The notes under the pieces are model-generated. The model was not told the DNA's origin. It saw nothing but the letters and a program-made list of their open reading frames with translations, and did not search any database. From positions 1 through 6,208 of the forward strand of contig JBFGJY010000100.1 of the NCBI GenBank assembly GCA_041576975.1: a DNA stretch of 6,208 nt, read 5' to 3'. The DNA comes from JBFGJY01 sp041576975 (GTDB lineage: Bacteria > Pseudomonadota > Gammaproteobacteria > UBA4575). Of this stretch, positions 1 through 5,762 are shown in pieces (the first letter of the stretch is position 1; each line of letters begins with the position of its first letter). Position numbers and translations under genes: made by a program.

Positions 1-1
1 A

Positions 2-1060
2 CCAAAGGTTGTGGAAATTCTTACTTCGGATCTTCGTAAAATGATGAATCGAATTCGTTCACACGAACGACATATCATGCAGATTTGCATACATGATGCA
101 AAAATGCCGCGTATCAAGTTTATTGAGGCATTTACAGATCATGAAACCGATACAAAATGGGTGGCTTCACATACCAAATCACGCACTAAATATTCAAATG
201 CCTTAGCCGATTTAAAATCGGAAATCATAAAAAATCAAGAAAAATTAATTTTAATTGAAAATGAGACGGGTCTGACGATTCGTGAAATCAAAGACATTAA
301 CCGCCGCATGTCCATCGGTGAAGCGAAAGCGCGTCGTGCCAAGAAAGAAATGGTTGAAGCTAATTTGCGCTTGGTCATTTCAATCGCCAAGAAGTACACC
401 AACCGCGGTTTACAGTTTTTAGACCTCATACAGGAAGGCAATATCGGTTTAATGAAAGCCGTAGATAAATTTGAGTACCGCCGTGGCTATAAATTTTCCA
501 CCTATGCAACATGGTGGATACGCCAAGCCATTACTCGCTCTATTGCCGACCAAGCGCGTACTATTCGCATACCCGTGCATATGATTGAGACTATAAATAA
601 ACTCAATCGAATTTCACGTCAGATGTTGCAAGAAATGGGACGTGAGCCTACCCCCGAAGAATTGGCCGAACGTATGGAGATGCCAGAAGACAAAGTACGC
701 AAGGTCTTGAAGATTGCCAAAGAGCCGATATCCATGGAGACTCCAATTGGCGATGATGAGGATTCTCATCTTGGCGATTTTATTGAAGACGCAATGATTG
801 AGTCACCAGACGATTCAGCTTCCTCTGTAGGCTTGGGTGAAGCTACCCGTGAAATACTTGCATCACTTACACCGCGTGAAGCGAAAGTCTTGCGCATGCG
901 CTTTGGCATTGATATGAATACTGATCATACCTTAGAAGAAGTAGGCAAGCAGTTTGACGTAACTCGCGAGCGCATTCGCCAAATTGAAGCTAAGGCCTTA
1001 CGCAAACTTCGCCACCCAAGTCGATCAGAGCAGTTAAGAAGCTTTCTCGAGATAGAATAA
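2..1060 (+). CDS. rpoD: RNA polymerase primary sigma factor RpoD (sigma-70), C-terminal part
   Basis: Directs RNA polymerase to housekeeping promoters. The frame is open to the left edge (cca aag gtt before the GTG at 11), so the gene is cut by the window; full RpoD is usually about 600 residues and about 350 are here. A less conserved segment comes first. Region 2 follows at about 362-600: NLRLVISIAKKY, then LIQEGNIGLMKAV (core binding), then YKFSTYATWWIRQAITR (-10 recognition and melting). Region 3 lies at about 600-800, with the GREPTPEELAERM motif. Region 4 lies at about 866-1050, with LTPREAKVLRMRFG and the helix-turn-helix VTRERIRQIEAKALRKLR (-35 recognition). The ending LRSFLEIE is typical of the family. 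Base composition is near 48% GC in a sampled line (481-540), unlike the AT-rich DNA downstream. There is no sign of damage. Identification is secure; only the N-terminal part is missing. Confidence 0.98.
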   Translation, partial: PKVVEILTSDLRKMMNRIRSHERHIMQICIHDAKMPRIKFIEAFTDHETDTKWVASHTKSRTKYSNALADLKSEIIKNQEKLILIENETGLTIREIKDINRRMSIGEAKARRAKKEMVEANLRLVISIAKKYTNRGLQFLDLIQEGNIGLMKAVDKFEYRRGYKFSTYATWWIRQAITRSIADQARTIRIPVHMIETINKLNRISRQMLQEMGREPTPEELAERMEMPEDKVRKVLKIAKEPISMETPIGDDEDSHLGDFIEDAMIESPDDSASSVGLGEATREILASLTPREAKVLRMRFGIDMNTDHTLEEVGKQFDVTRERIRQIEAKALRKLRHPSRSEQLRSFLEIE

Positions 1061-1093
1061 AAATTCTTGGCTTTCTAAAAATTTTTAAATCAT

Positions 1094-1170
1094 GGGCCTG
1101 TAGCTCAGTTGGTTAGAGCAGAGGACTCATAATCCTTTGGTCGTAGGTTCGAGTCCTACCGGGCCCACCA
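1094..1170 (+). tRNA. tRNA-Ile2 (anticodon CAT, read as CAU)
   Basis: A 77-nt complete cloverleaf with encoded CCA. Acceptor arms are GGGCCTG (1094-1100) and CGGGCCC (1160-1166), with one T-G wobble; discriminator A is at 1167. The D arm is GCTC/GAGC. The anticodon stem is GAGGA/TCCTT around loop CTCATAA, with CAT at 1128-1130. The T arm is GTAGG/CCTAC around TTCGAGT. CAT could also mean Met. The body resembles proteobacterial tRNA-Ile2, whose C34 is changed to lysidine by TilS so that it reads AUA, and its position beside rpoD matches E. coli ileX; Ile2 is therefore preferred over elongator Met. The 3' end is intact, as expected if it is or was an attachment site. Confidence 0.93.
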
Positions 1171-1225
1171 ATATAATCAAGAATTTAAGTAGATTTTCAT
1201 TGGGATCAGCGGTAGATCCTTAATA

Positions 1226-1247
1226 TTTGGGTACATCACTGGGTACA
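1226..1247. repeat. Paired GGGTACA direct repeats, probable integrase arm-type sites
   Basis: GGGTACA occurs at 1229 and again at 1241, exactly 12 bp apart, starting 59 bp after the CCA of the tRNA-Ile. Short GGGTA-type direct repeats just past a tRNA 3' end are the usual form of arm-type binding sites of tRNA-targeting tyrosine recombinases. A second pair with the same spacing lies at 3400/3412. The role is inferred from layout alone, since no integrase gene is in the window. Confidence 0.5.
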
Positions 1248-1288
1248 CTTTTGACACATTTTTGAGTTCTGAATACATGTTCATTCCT

Positions 1289-1320
1289 GATTCGTAATCA
1301 GTAGATCGGGTGTTGGAATC
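1289..1320 (+). repeat. tRNA-Thr(CGT)-like fragment, left copy of a 32-bp direct repeat
   Basis: The sequence runs from the 3' part of an anticodon stem, through loop TTCGTAA and a T-stem (GGGTG), into a T-loop (TTGGAAT). It then stops resembling a tRNA at 1320/1321. It matches 3306-3337 at 28 of 32 positions. The stem CTGA/TCAG around the loop still pairs. The 5' half of a tRNA and the CCA end are both absent, so this is a remnant and not a gene. The break at 1321 coincides with the beginning of the GC-rich peptidase segment, which suggests a recombination junction. Confidence 0.6.
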
Positions 1321-2332
1321 AAAACCGTTGAACGCGAAAACCCGGGGCCCGTTTATTCTGCGTTGGTCCCTCATAATCAGTCTCACGTTGGCGGGAATAA
1401 TCTATATGATTCACATGCCAGGCACATCCTATTCCGGCCCTTTCGAACCATTGGATGAAGACGAAATCGAGTTGCGCAATCAACTGAAAGAGCATGTAGA
1501 GGTCCTGGGCGGGCGCATAGGCGAACGGAACGTTTGGCATTATAGTGAACTAGAGGCAGCGGCCGATTATATCCGAGGCCGTTTTGAGAAGTACGGATAC
1601 AATCCGGAGGTCCAAGTCTTCGAATCCGGTGGAAAAATGGTCAAGAACATCGCCGTTGAACTCCCCGGAAACGACATCCAAGAGGAGATCATCGTGGTCG
1701 GCGCCCACTATGATTCGATCCACGGAAGCCCTGGAGCGAATGACAACGGAACGGGCGTGGCTGCGATTCTTGAGTTACCCCGCCTTCTCAAAGATCAACA
1801 ATTGAACAAGACAGTAAGATTCGTTGCTTTCGCAAACGAAGAACCGCCATTTTTCTACAGCAAAGAGATGGGCAGCCAGGTCTATGCCGCTCGTTCCCGT
1901 GAACGCGAAGAACGCATCGTCGCCATGCTCTCGCTTGAGACCATCGGTTATTACTCCGATAAGCCGGGTAGCCAGCACTACCCGTTGCCCTTCAATCTGT
2001 TCTACCCGGATACCGCCAACTTCATCGGATTCGTGGGCAACCTATCCTCGCGCAAGCTGGTGCGCCGTTCAGTTGAGGCATTCCGCCGAACCACCGCTTT
2101 TCCCTCTGAAGGAGTCGCCGCCCCTGGTTGGATTACCGGCATAGGCTGGTCGGATCATCTATCGTTTTGGCAGGCCGGCTATGATGCCATCATGGTCACG
2201 GACACAGCGCTTTTCCGCTACGCCCACTACCATTCCTCAACGGATACGCCGGACAAGATCGACTACACGCGCACCGCCAGGGTCGTAAAAGGGCTCAGTC
2301 ACGTTGTCACGGCACTGGCTAACGAACGGTAG
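1310..2332 (+). CDS. Membrane-anchored M28-family zinc metallopeptidase
   Basis: A putative aminopeptidase-like enzyme of 340 residues using two zinc ions. Residues about 15-36 form one hydrophobic helix preceded by Arg/Lys, so the catalytic domain probably faces the periplasm. Family residues are all visible: H133 (GAHYDS), D145 (GANDNGTG), catalytic base E177 and ligand E178 (FANEEPPFF), E210 (SLETIGYY; Asp or Glu in this family) and H308 (YHSSTDTPDK). SDHLSFW at 281-287 is also typical. GTG at 1310 is the first possible start after an in-frame stop at 1295-1297; TTG at 1313 is an alternative. No Shine-Dalgarno sequence is visible, and the start lies inside the tRNA-Thr-like repeat, so the native 5' end may have been replaced at a recombination junction. 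A sampled line (1501-1560) is about 58% GC, far above the flanking DNA, which suggests transfer. Substrate and pathway are unknown. Confidence 0.9.
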   Translation: MLESKPLNAKTRGPFILRWSLIISLTLAGIIYMIHMPGTSYSGPFEPLDEDEIELRNQLKEHVEVLGGRIGERNVWHYSELEAAADYIRGRFEKYGYNPEVQVFESGGKMVKNIAVELPGNDIQEEIIVVGAHYDSIHGSPGANDNGTGVAAILELPRLLKDQQLNKTVRFVAFANEEPPFFYSKEMGSQVYAARSREREERIVAMLSLETIGYYSDKPGSQHYPLPFNLFYPDTANFIGFVGNLSSRKLVRRSVEAFRRTTAFPSEGVAAPGWITGIGWSDHLSFWQAGYDAIMVTDTALFRYAHYHSSTDTPDKIDYTRTARVVKGLSHVVTALANER

Positions 2333-2350
2333 ATACTGTTGCCGTTTTTT
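2325..2350 (+). terminator. Rho-independent terminator of the M28 peptidase gene
   Basis: AACGGTAG (2325-2332) pairs with TTGCCGTT (2339-2346), using two G-T wobbles, around a six-base loop. The T run continues to 2350. The stop codon TAG is part of the left arm. Stem, loop and T tract are all in place, although the stem is only moderately GC-rich. Confidence 0.6.
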
Positions 2351-2368
2351 CCTAACCGTTGTAAAGAA

Positions 2369-2422
2369 CGTAGGTTGGATTAGATACGCAACACGCCACG
2401 CTTTCCGCTTAGCGACTCCAAC
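2369..2422. repeat. Degenerate intergenic palindromic repeat of the GTAGGTTGGATTAG type
   Basis: The sequence opens with GTAGGTTGGATTAG and its GTTGGA (2374-2379) is mirrored by TCCAAC (2417-2422). Many proteobacterial intergenic regions carry palindromic repeats beginning in this way. Here the interior is no longer clearly paired, so this would be a worn copy. The family assignment comes from memory of the consensus and is weak. Confidence 0.3.
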
Positions 2423-3302
2423 ATCCTTGCGCTGAATCACGCCAAAACCCACCACAGTTTGTTTCTATCCTAAATCTAAAGCAAACATCTGCTTTCGCTG
2501 CTTTGGAGACTTTCTTCTCCGTTCTCTTAGATATGAAACTCCAGACCTAGCCCGACGTTTTTTTTAAAACACGATGTTATATCAACAAACTCAACTGACC
2601 AATGCCAGAATCAATGACACCCATGTCAGATTTTTTCAAGCAGACAATTCTAGTTGGACTTTCCATTGATTTGGTTATCTTGAGGCCACGCGAAGTTATA
2701 TCAGCCGCTCTATTTGTCCGTCGACAGAATTGACAACACGCGCTTATCTATATGCGGATCCATACATCTCGAAAAGTACCGATGCGAATATCGATGCGAC
2801 TTGCAATCGCCCCACACGTGAACCTGACGTGGTGATATTATTGGCTATATCCAATTAGCCAATTCATAACCGACTGAAATCTCGAATAAACGCATGGGCA
2901 ACACACCAGTACACAGGCCCAGGAAAAGGTTTGGCCAGAACTTCTTTGTTGATTAAAACAGTTATTTATTTCCAGTAATTGTTACTAGGCATGTACATTC
3001 ATATTCAAAAATCTTCCATGTATGGAGTGGAGGCATCAACAGATAGAACTTTTTCAAAAACAAATGATTTTGTTTTTTTAAATAACTAATCTATGAATGC
3101 TTATGTCCGAGAACAAACAAACAATTCAGACTTTTAAAATTATTTTTCTTGAAAAATTTTGAGGTGCCAAACGAGGTACCACACCAGTAACATTCATACG
3201 CTTTCAAACACAATCAAACTCTAGACCACACATAGTCATAAATAGTAAAATATTGTTTTATAACGTTTCGCGTTGTCTAGAAGAGTTTGAATTAGCAATT
3301 CT
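2423..3302. other. About 0.9 kb without a convincing gene
   Basis: No long open frame exists on either strand. Small inverted repeats are present: AAAGCA/TGCTTT (2478-2495), GGAGA/TCTCC (2505-2520), ATTGGCTA/TAGCCAAT (2840-2863), AAAAACAAA/TTTGTTTTT (3056-3077, terminator-like but almost without GC) and GGTGCC/GGTACC (3163-3180, one wobble). None is clearly functional. A 43-codon frame at 2602-2733 lacks a ribosome binding site. Composition falls from the GC-rich peptidase towards the AT-rich right side, consistent with eroded accessory DNA. Confidence 0.5.
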
Positions 3303-3352
3303 TCGGATTCGTAATCAGTGGGTCGAGTGTTCGAATCACCTCTCTGACACCA
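3303..3352 (+). repeat. tRNA-Thr(CGT)-like 3' half with CCA, right copy of the direct repeat
   Basis: This reads as the 3' half of a tRNA: loop TTCGTAA (3308-3314, anticodon CGT at 3310-3312), variable GGGTC, T-stem GAGTG/CACCT around TTCGAAT, acceptor strand CTCTGAC (3342-3348), A73 and CCA (3350-3352). The anticodon stem has a G-A mismatch and the T-stem an A-C mismatch. Upstream, GTCTAGA and TTAGCA faintly recall a tRNA 5' half, but the spacing is about five bases too long and the acceptor arm does not pair. It is therefore a pseudo-tRNA or attachment-site remnant, and not a working tRNA. Confidence 0.65.
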
Positions 3353-3393
3353 GACATGACAAATGCTAAGTAAACCTTCCTTTACTTATAAGT

Positions 3394-3424
3394 CCATTTG
3401 GGTAGCATTTTGGGTAGCAAATGG
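3394..3424. repeat. Paired GGGTAGC direct repeats inside a CCATTTG/CAAATGG palindrome
   Basis: GGGTAGC at 3400 and 3412 are 12 bp apart, the same spacing as the GGGTACA pair near 1229, and begin 47 bp after the CCA of the tRNA-Thr-like sequence. The pair is framed by CCATTTG (3394-3400) and its exact inverse CAAATGG (3418-3424). Layout and similarity suggest arm-type integrase sites of an element related to the one that left the sites after tRNA-Ile. This is inferred from position and pattern only. Confidence 0.5.
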
Positions 3425-3507
3425 CTCCTAATTATTATCAAGAATTCGGTAATTTAAATAAAAAAAGAAATTTGCTAGAAAATTAACTTTCAATACTAAC
3501 TAGAATA

Positions 3508-3522
3508 CAGATCTTGAATCTG
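3508..3522. promoter_or_regulatory. Small palindrome upstream of the serine peptidase gene
   Basis: CAGAT (3508-3512) and ATCTG (3518-3522) form a 5-bp inverted repeat 27 bases before the ATG. A poor promoter match, TTAACT (3483-3488) and TACAGA with 17-bp spacing, overlaps it. It could be an operator, but a repeat this short arises readily by chance. Confidence 0.2.
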
Positions 3523-3549
3523 AGTTAAATAGAAAAAATAAACTACTAA

Positions 3550-4290
3550 ATGCCCAAAATTAATACATACAACTATGTTTTCCCATTACTTACGGGTAGT
3601 CCACCAACAGAAGATAGAAAAGCAGCCATAGTTTCAACTGTAGTCGGGTCATCATTTTGTTTATATGAAAATTATTTTTTAACCGCTGCTCATGTGCTCA
3701 AGGAAATTTTAGAGTACGAGTGGTTTGGTGTTGGTTATATTAAAGATGGTACAAGTGATTGGACTTTCGCAAATATAGTTAATTATGAAAGTTTCGATGA
3801 TCTTGATATTGCACTTATTGAAGTAGATATATCCAATATTAAGAATTTAGAAAAATTAAATTGGCACATGGAAACTTTGGATATGGGCATGGATATAATT
3901 GCTGTTGGCTACCCATATGCTCTAGAAACAAGATTAAATTTATTGAGCATTAGAGGATTTAAAGGGAATATTGTCAGCGCATCTAGAACAGCACTATTAA
4001 CTTCTCATCCACGTGCATATGAACTTGATTTTCAGTGCCCAAGAGGATTATCAGGAGCTCCGCTGATGCGGAGTAAAGATTTTAGTGTTTGTAGGATGAT
4101 AGTAGGAAATTCCAAATCTATGATGCTTGTATTTTCAGATAAAGAAGTAACGCGAGAGGGGAAAAGTGAAAAAATTGTTGAGCGTTATGAGTCTATGTCA
4201 TTGGGCCTTGCAATTGAGGGAACAGAAATTCTAAAAATTAAATCAAATTTAATGAGTCATGATATTGGACATCTTGTTAGCGATTATTAA
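3550..4290 (+). CDS. Trypsin-like serine peptidase (chymotrypsin fold), apparently cytosolic
   Basis: A 246-residue protein with the triad of the trypsin-like superfamily: His48 in LTAAHVL, Asp86 in DDLDIALIEV, and Ser168 in CPRGLSGAPL. Hydrophobic strands such as IIAVGYP lie between them. No signal peptide or membrane helix is visible, so unlike DegP-type proteases it should stay in the cytosol. No PDZ or other accessory domain follows. Trypsin-like domains of this kind occur in accessory regions, some of them in conflict or defence contexts, but nothing here fixes the role. ATG at 3550 follows a stop-rich AT-rich leader without a clear Shine-Dalgarno sequence. The sampled line 3661-3720 is about 32% GC. 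The last 14 bases overlap the end of the convergent broken gene. Fold and triad are well supported; substrate is unknown. Confidence 0.85.
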   Translation: MPKINTYNYVFPLLTGSPPTEDRKAAIVSTVVGSSFCLYENYFLTAAHVLKEILEYEWFGVGYIKDGTSDWTFANIVNYESFDDLDIALIEVDISNIKNLEKLNWHMETLDMGMDIIAVGYPYALETRLNLLSIRGFKGNIVSASRTALLTSHPRAYELDFQCPRGLSGAPLMRSKDFSVCRMIVGNSKSMMLVFSDKEVTREGKSEKIVERYESMSLGLAIEGTEILKIKSNLMSHDIGHLVSDY

Positions 4291-4489
4291 TATCATTCGT
4301 GACATATAAAATTGCTTGATATTTACTATTCCCAACATTTTTTAGAATCCACTTATTTGGGACAAAACCAGAATATAAATAGTTATCATTAGAATCAAAG
4401 CCGGCTAATTTTTCGCCAATAAACAAATAAGACTCAACAAATCATTGTGCTGCAAACAAAATTAAAATTAGTGTTAGGGATTTATTCAT
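4277..4489 (-). pseudogene. Broken gene for a small exported protein (in-frame TGA at codon 16)
   Basis: Read on the minus strand from ATG at 4489, the frame gives the signal-peptide start MNKSLTLILILFAAQ and then TGA (4444-4442). It then stays open for 54 more codons to TAA (4279-4277), with a plausible protein-like sequence (GEKLAGFDSNDNYLYSGF, VPNKWILKNVGNSKYQ). The start is a copy of the repeated module that opens three other frames in this cluster. In the two intact copies codon 16 is Cys (TGT), so TGT or TGC to TGA is the simplest explanation. The ATG overlaps the end of the upstream gene (GATGAATAA), as in a translationally coupled operon. The 3' end overlaps the convergent serine peptidase gene by 14 bp. 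No homology is recognised. The alternatives, a functional 15-residue peptide or readthrough, are less likely. Confidence 0.7.
4449..4489 (-). repeat. Signal-peptide module, copy A (start of the broken gene)
   Basis: One of four 41-bp copies beginning at an ATG. It is 35/41 identical to copy D (5773-5813), 33/41 to copy C (5346-5386) and 32/41 to copy B (4969-5009). Codons 8-10, ATT TTA ATT, are identical in all four. Confidence 0.8.
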
Positions 4490-5009
4490 CTGGTGATTTC
4501 AACATCCCACTTTTATAAAGATCGCGCCATGAGTCTGTATAAAATTGCTGCGCTTTCGCATTGCGGAAACAGACATCTACAGTATCAAATAAATTTAATA
4601 AAAAAATACTAACGTCACCATCTGGGGTTGATTCTAATTCTACTTCAAGTTGTGTTCTGCTTATTTCGGGTAGTGACTCGCCTGCGAGTTTACCCATGTT
4701 CCAAAGCGCACTGAAACGTTCACGTATATTATCCGAATTAGCCGCTTCTCTAAGCCCTTCACTAACAATGGACATTGTAATGGCTAATTTTGCTCCGTTA
4801 GCCATCTCACTTAGTTTTTGAGAATGTGCGGGTTTGCTATCGGCAGTTAACTCTGCTGCGAAATCATATGCTGCTGCACACATAGCCCATGCTTCTGCTT
4901 GCCTGTTAGGATCTTTAATTTCAAGAAAAGATTTGCTCCCATCTACATATGGTTCACCAAAACAAGGTGCTACAAATAAAATTAAAATGAGTGGTGTGAG
5001 TTTTTTCAT
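4482..5009 (-). CDS. Exported helical protein of unknown function (175 aa)
   Basis: Starts MKKLTPLILILFVAPCFGEP, a classical signal peptide, probably cut near residue 18 (CFG-EP). The Cys16 context (VAPC) is a poor lipobox because Pro is at -1, so a lipoprotein is unlikely. The mature part looks largely alpha-helical, with an Ala-rich segment AEAWAMCAAAYDFAAEL (residues 39-54) and MANGAKLAITMSIVSEGLREA. It contains exactly two cysteines, C44 and C147, which could form a disulfide in the periplasm. The start overlaps the stop of the preceding gene as ATGA (5006-5009), and its own end overlaps the next start, so coupled translation is likely. No Shine-Dalgarno sequence is visible. Similar uncharacterised periplasmic proteins may exist, but I cannot name a family. 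Confidence 0.82.
   Translation of the reverse strand: MKKLTPLILILFVAPCFGEPYVDGSKSFLEIKDPNRQAEAWAMCAAAYDFAAELTADSKPAHSQKLSEMANGAKLAITMSIVSEGLREAANSDNIRERFSALWNMGKLAGESLPEISRTQLEVELESTPDGDVSIFLLNLFDTVDVCFRNAKAQQFYTDSWRDLYKSGMLKSPDE
4969..5009 (-). repeat. Signal-peptide module, copy B (start of the 175-aa gene)
   Basis: This copy opens the 175-aa exported protein. It carries MKK where copies A and D have MNK, and keeps TGT (Cys) at codon 16. Similarity to the other copies ends about where the signal peptide ends. Confidence 0.75.
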
Positions 5010-5386
5010 TTTTTGATAATGCAGTTTCCATAATACTGCGATGGGACAACTTCTCCGTATATTGTCGTATTTCGACTATGAGCTGACGCACCATTTACAT
5101 CAATTGTGGTTGTCATTACATTTCCAGCACTTGTAATTTCTATATAAGATACTGATCCACTTTCATTCTGTATCAGATGTACCTCTTCAGTTCCTATATT
5201 ACCTAACATATATGCTTTCTTATTTTCTCTATCATCAATAAACGTAAGAATGAAGTCTTCTTTTACTTTGTGAATACCATCAAGATCACTATAAACAGGG
5301 TAATCACAAATGAATGTTATGGGTGCTGATATAACAACACACGGTATTGCAAACGAAATTAAAATGATTGTTAGGAGTTTTTTCAT
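5006..5386 (-). CDS. Exported, probably beta-rich protein of unknown function (126 aa)
   Basis: Starts MKKLLTIILISFAIPCVVISAP; cleavage is probably after residue 21 (ISA-P). The mature part alternates short hydrophobic and polar stretches, as in a beta-sandwich (DFILTFIDD, AYMLGNIG, VSYIEITSAGNVMTTTIDVNG, SQYYGNC), and carries two cysteines, C27 and C122, near its two ends. An upstream ATG at 5404 would add MTNDGN before the signal sequence and overlap the preceding gene by 11 bp. ATG at 5386 is preferred because MKK and the signal core align with the other three repeated starts. It lies 7 bp after the stop of the 114-aa gene. The 3' end overlaps the next gene as ATGA. I recall uncharacterised bacterial proteins with a similar SQYYGxC ending, but no function. 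Confidence 0.82.
   Translation of the reverse strand: MKKLLTIILISFAIPCVVISAPITFICDYPVYSDLDGIHKVKEDFILTFIDDRENKKAYMLGNIGTEEVHLIQNESGSVSYIEITSAGNVMTTTIDVNGASAHSRNTTIYGEVVPSQYYGNCIIKK
5346..5386 (-). repeat. Signal-peptide module, copy C (start of the 126-aa gene)
   Basis: This copy opens the 126-aa exported protein and supports ATG 5386 as its start, because the similarity begins exactly there. Codon 16 is TGT (Cys), as in copy B. Confidence 0.75.
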
Positions 5387-5393
5387 ATTGCCG

Positions 5394-5738
5394 TCATTGG
5401 TCATTAATAGTTTCGGCAGCAGAATTCATAACATGCTCTATTGCTAAATGTGCCCCATGGCTGACTTCAATATTTTCAAGTGCAGGATCTATAACGTCAT
5501 GCTTAATTTCTTCCAAAGAAAGACCATTAGCATGACCATAAATAATATCTTTAAGTAATTCTTCCTGCGCCTTAACTACTCTACGTATATCATTCTCGTT
5601 TGTGTCTCCACCACTCTCATCAATATGCTCACTTGCTGTATTAGAGATTGAAGCAAGCGTTTTTGTATTGAGCCTGATATTAACCTTGCATTGGTTAGCA
5701 GCTGCTTTTGTTGCTTTATCTTTTAACCACTTAAACAT
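5394..5738 (-). CDS. Small cytosolic helical protein of unknown function (114 aa)
   Basis: No signal peptide or membrane helix. The N-terminus MFKWLKDKATKAAANQ is amphipathic and basic. The rest is acidic and helix-rich (DIRRVVKAQEELLKDIIYGHANG, then LSLEEIKHDVIDPALENIEV), and the tail is rich in His and Ala. It is the only clearly cytosolic member of the minus-strand cluster and the only one with a full-strength ribosome binding site (GGAGGTGA at 5752-5745, six bases before ATG). It is therefore probably made in larger amounts than its coupled neighbours, or it resets translation after the stop of the mini-ORF upstream. The next gene starts 7 bp after its stop. No family is recognised. Confidence 0.78.
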   Translation of the reverse strand: MFKWLKDKATKAAANQCKVNIRLNTKTLASISNTASEHIDESGGDTNENDIRRVVKAQEELLKDIIYGHANGLSLEEIKHDVIDPALENIEVSHGAHLAIEHVMNSAAETINDQ

Positions 5739-5744
5739 TAGTTT

Positions 5745-5752
5745 TCACCTCC
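5745..5752 (-). promoter_or_regulatory. Strong ribosome binding site of the 114-aa gene
   Basis: GGAGGTGA on the minus strand is an uninterrupted eight-base match to the 16S anti-Shine-Dalgarno end. It is spaced six bases from ATG 5738 and fixes that start. Other starts in the cluster have weaker sites or none. Confidence 0.85.
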
Positions 5753-5762
5753 AACATTTCTA

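Noticed and set aside
1061..1093. Terminator between rpoD and the tRNA
   Set aside because: Only an AAAAATT/AATTTTT pairing with a long loop and no GC in the stem was found; rpoD and the tRNA may be co-transcribed.
2602..2733. 43-codon plus-strand frame starting MPESMTPMSDFF
   Set aside because: No ribosome binding site, no family resemblance, and of a length expected by chance in about 1 kb of non-coding DNA.
3056..3077. AAAAACAAA/TTTGTTTTT hairpin as a terminator
   Set aside because: The stem has a single GC pair and no gene ends nearby; likely an AT-rich coincidence.
3277..3352. Complete functional tRNA-Thr
   Set aside because: The 5' half has the wrong spacing and the acceptor strands GTCTAGA and CTCTGAC pair poorly, so only the 3' half is tRNA-like.
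4442..4444. TGA aligned with Cys as a possible selenocysteine codon
   Set aside because: The sequence just downstream offers only a weak GGC/GCC hairpin and nothing like a convincing bacterial SECIS; the site is within or at the end of a signal peptide, where selenocysteine would be odd. A nonsense mutation is simpler.
4561..5016. Plus-strand open frames opposite the 175-aa gene
   Set aside because: They mirror a minus-strand gene that has a signal peptide and coupled starts; they show no start signals of their own.
4482..5386. Lipoprotein status for the two exported proteins because of Cys16
   Set aside because: The residue before Cys is Pro in both (VAPC, AIPC), which does not fit the lipobox; type I cleavage a few residues later fits better.
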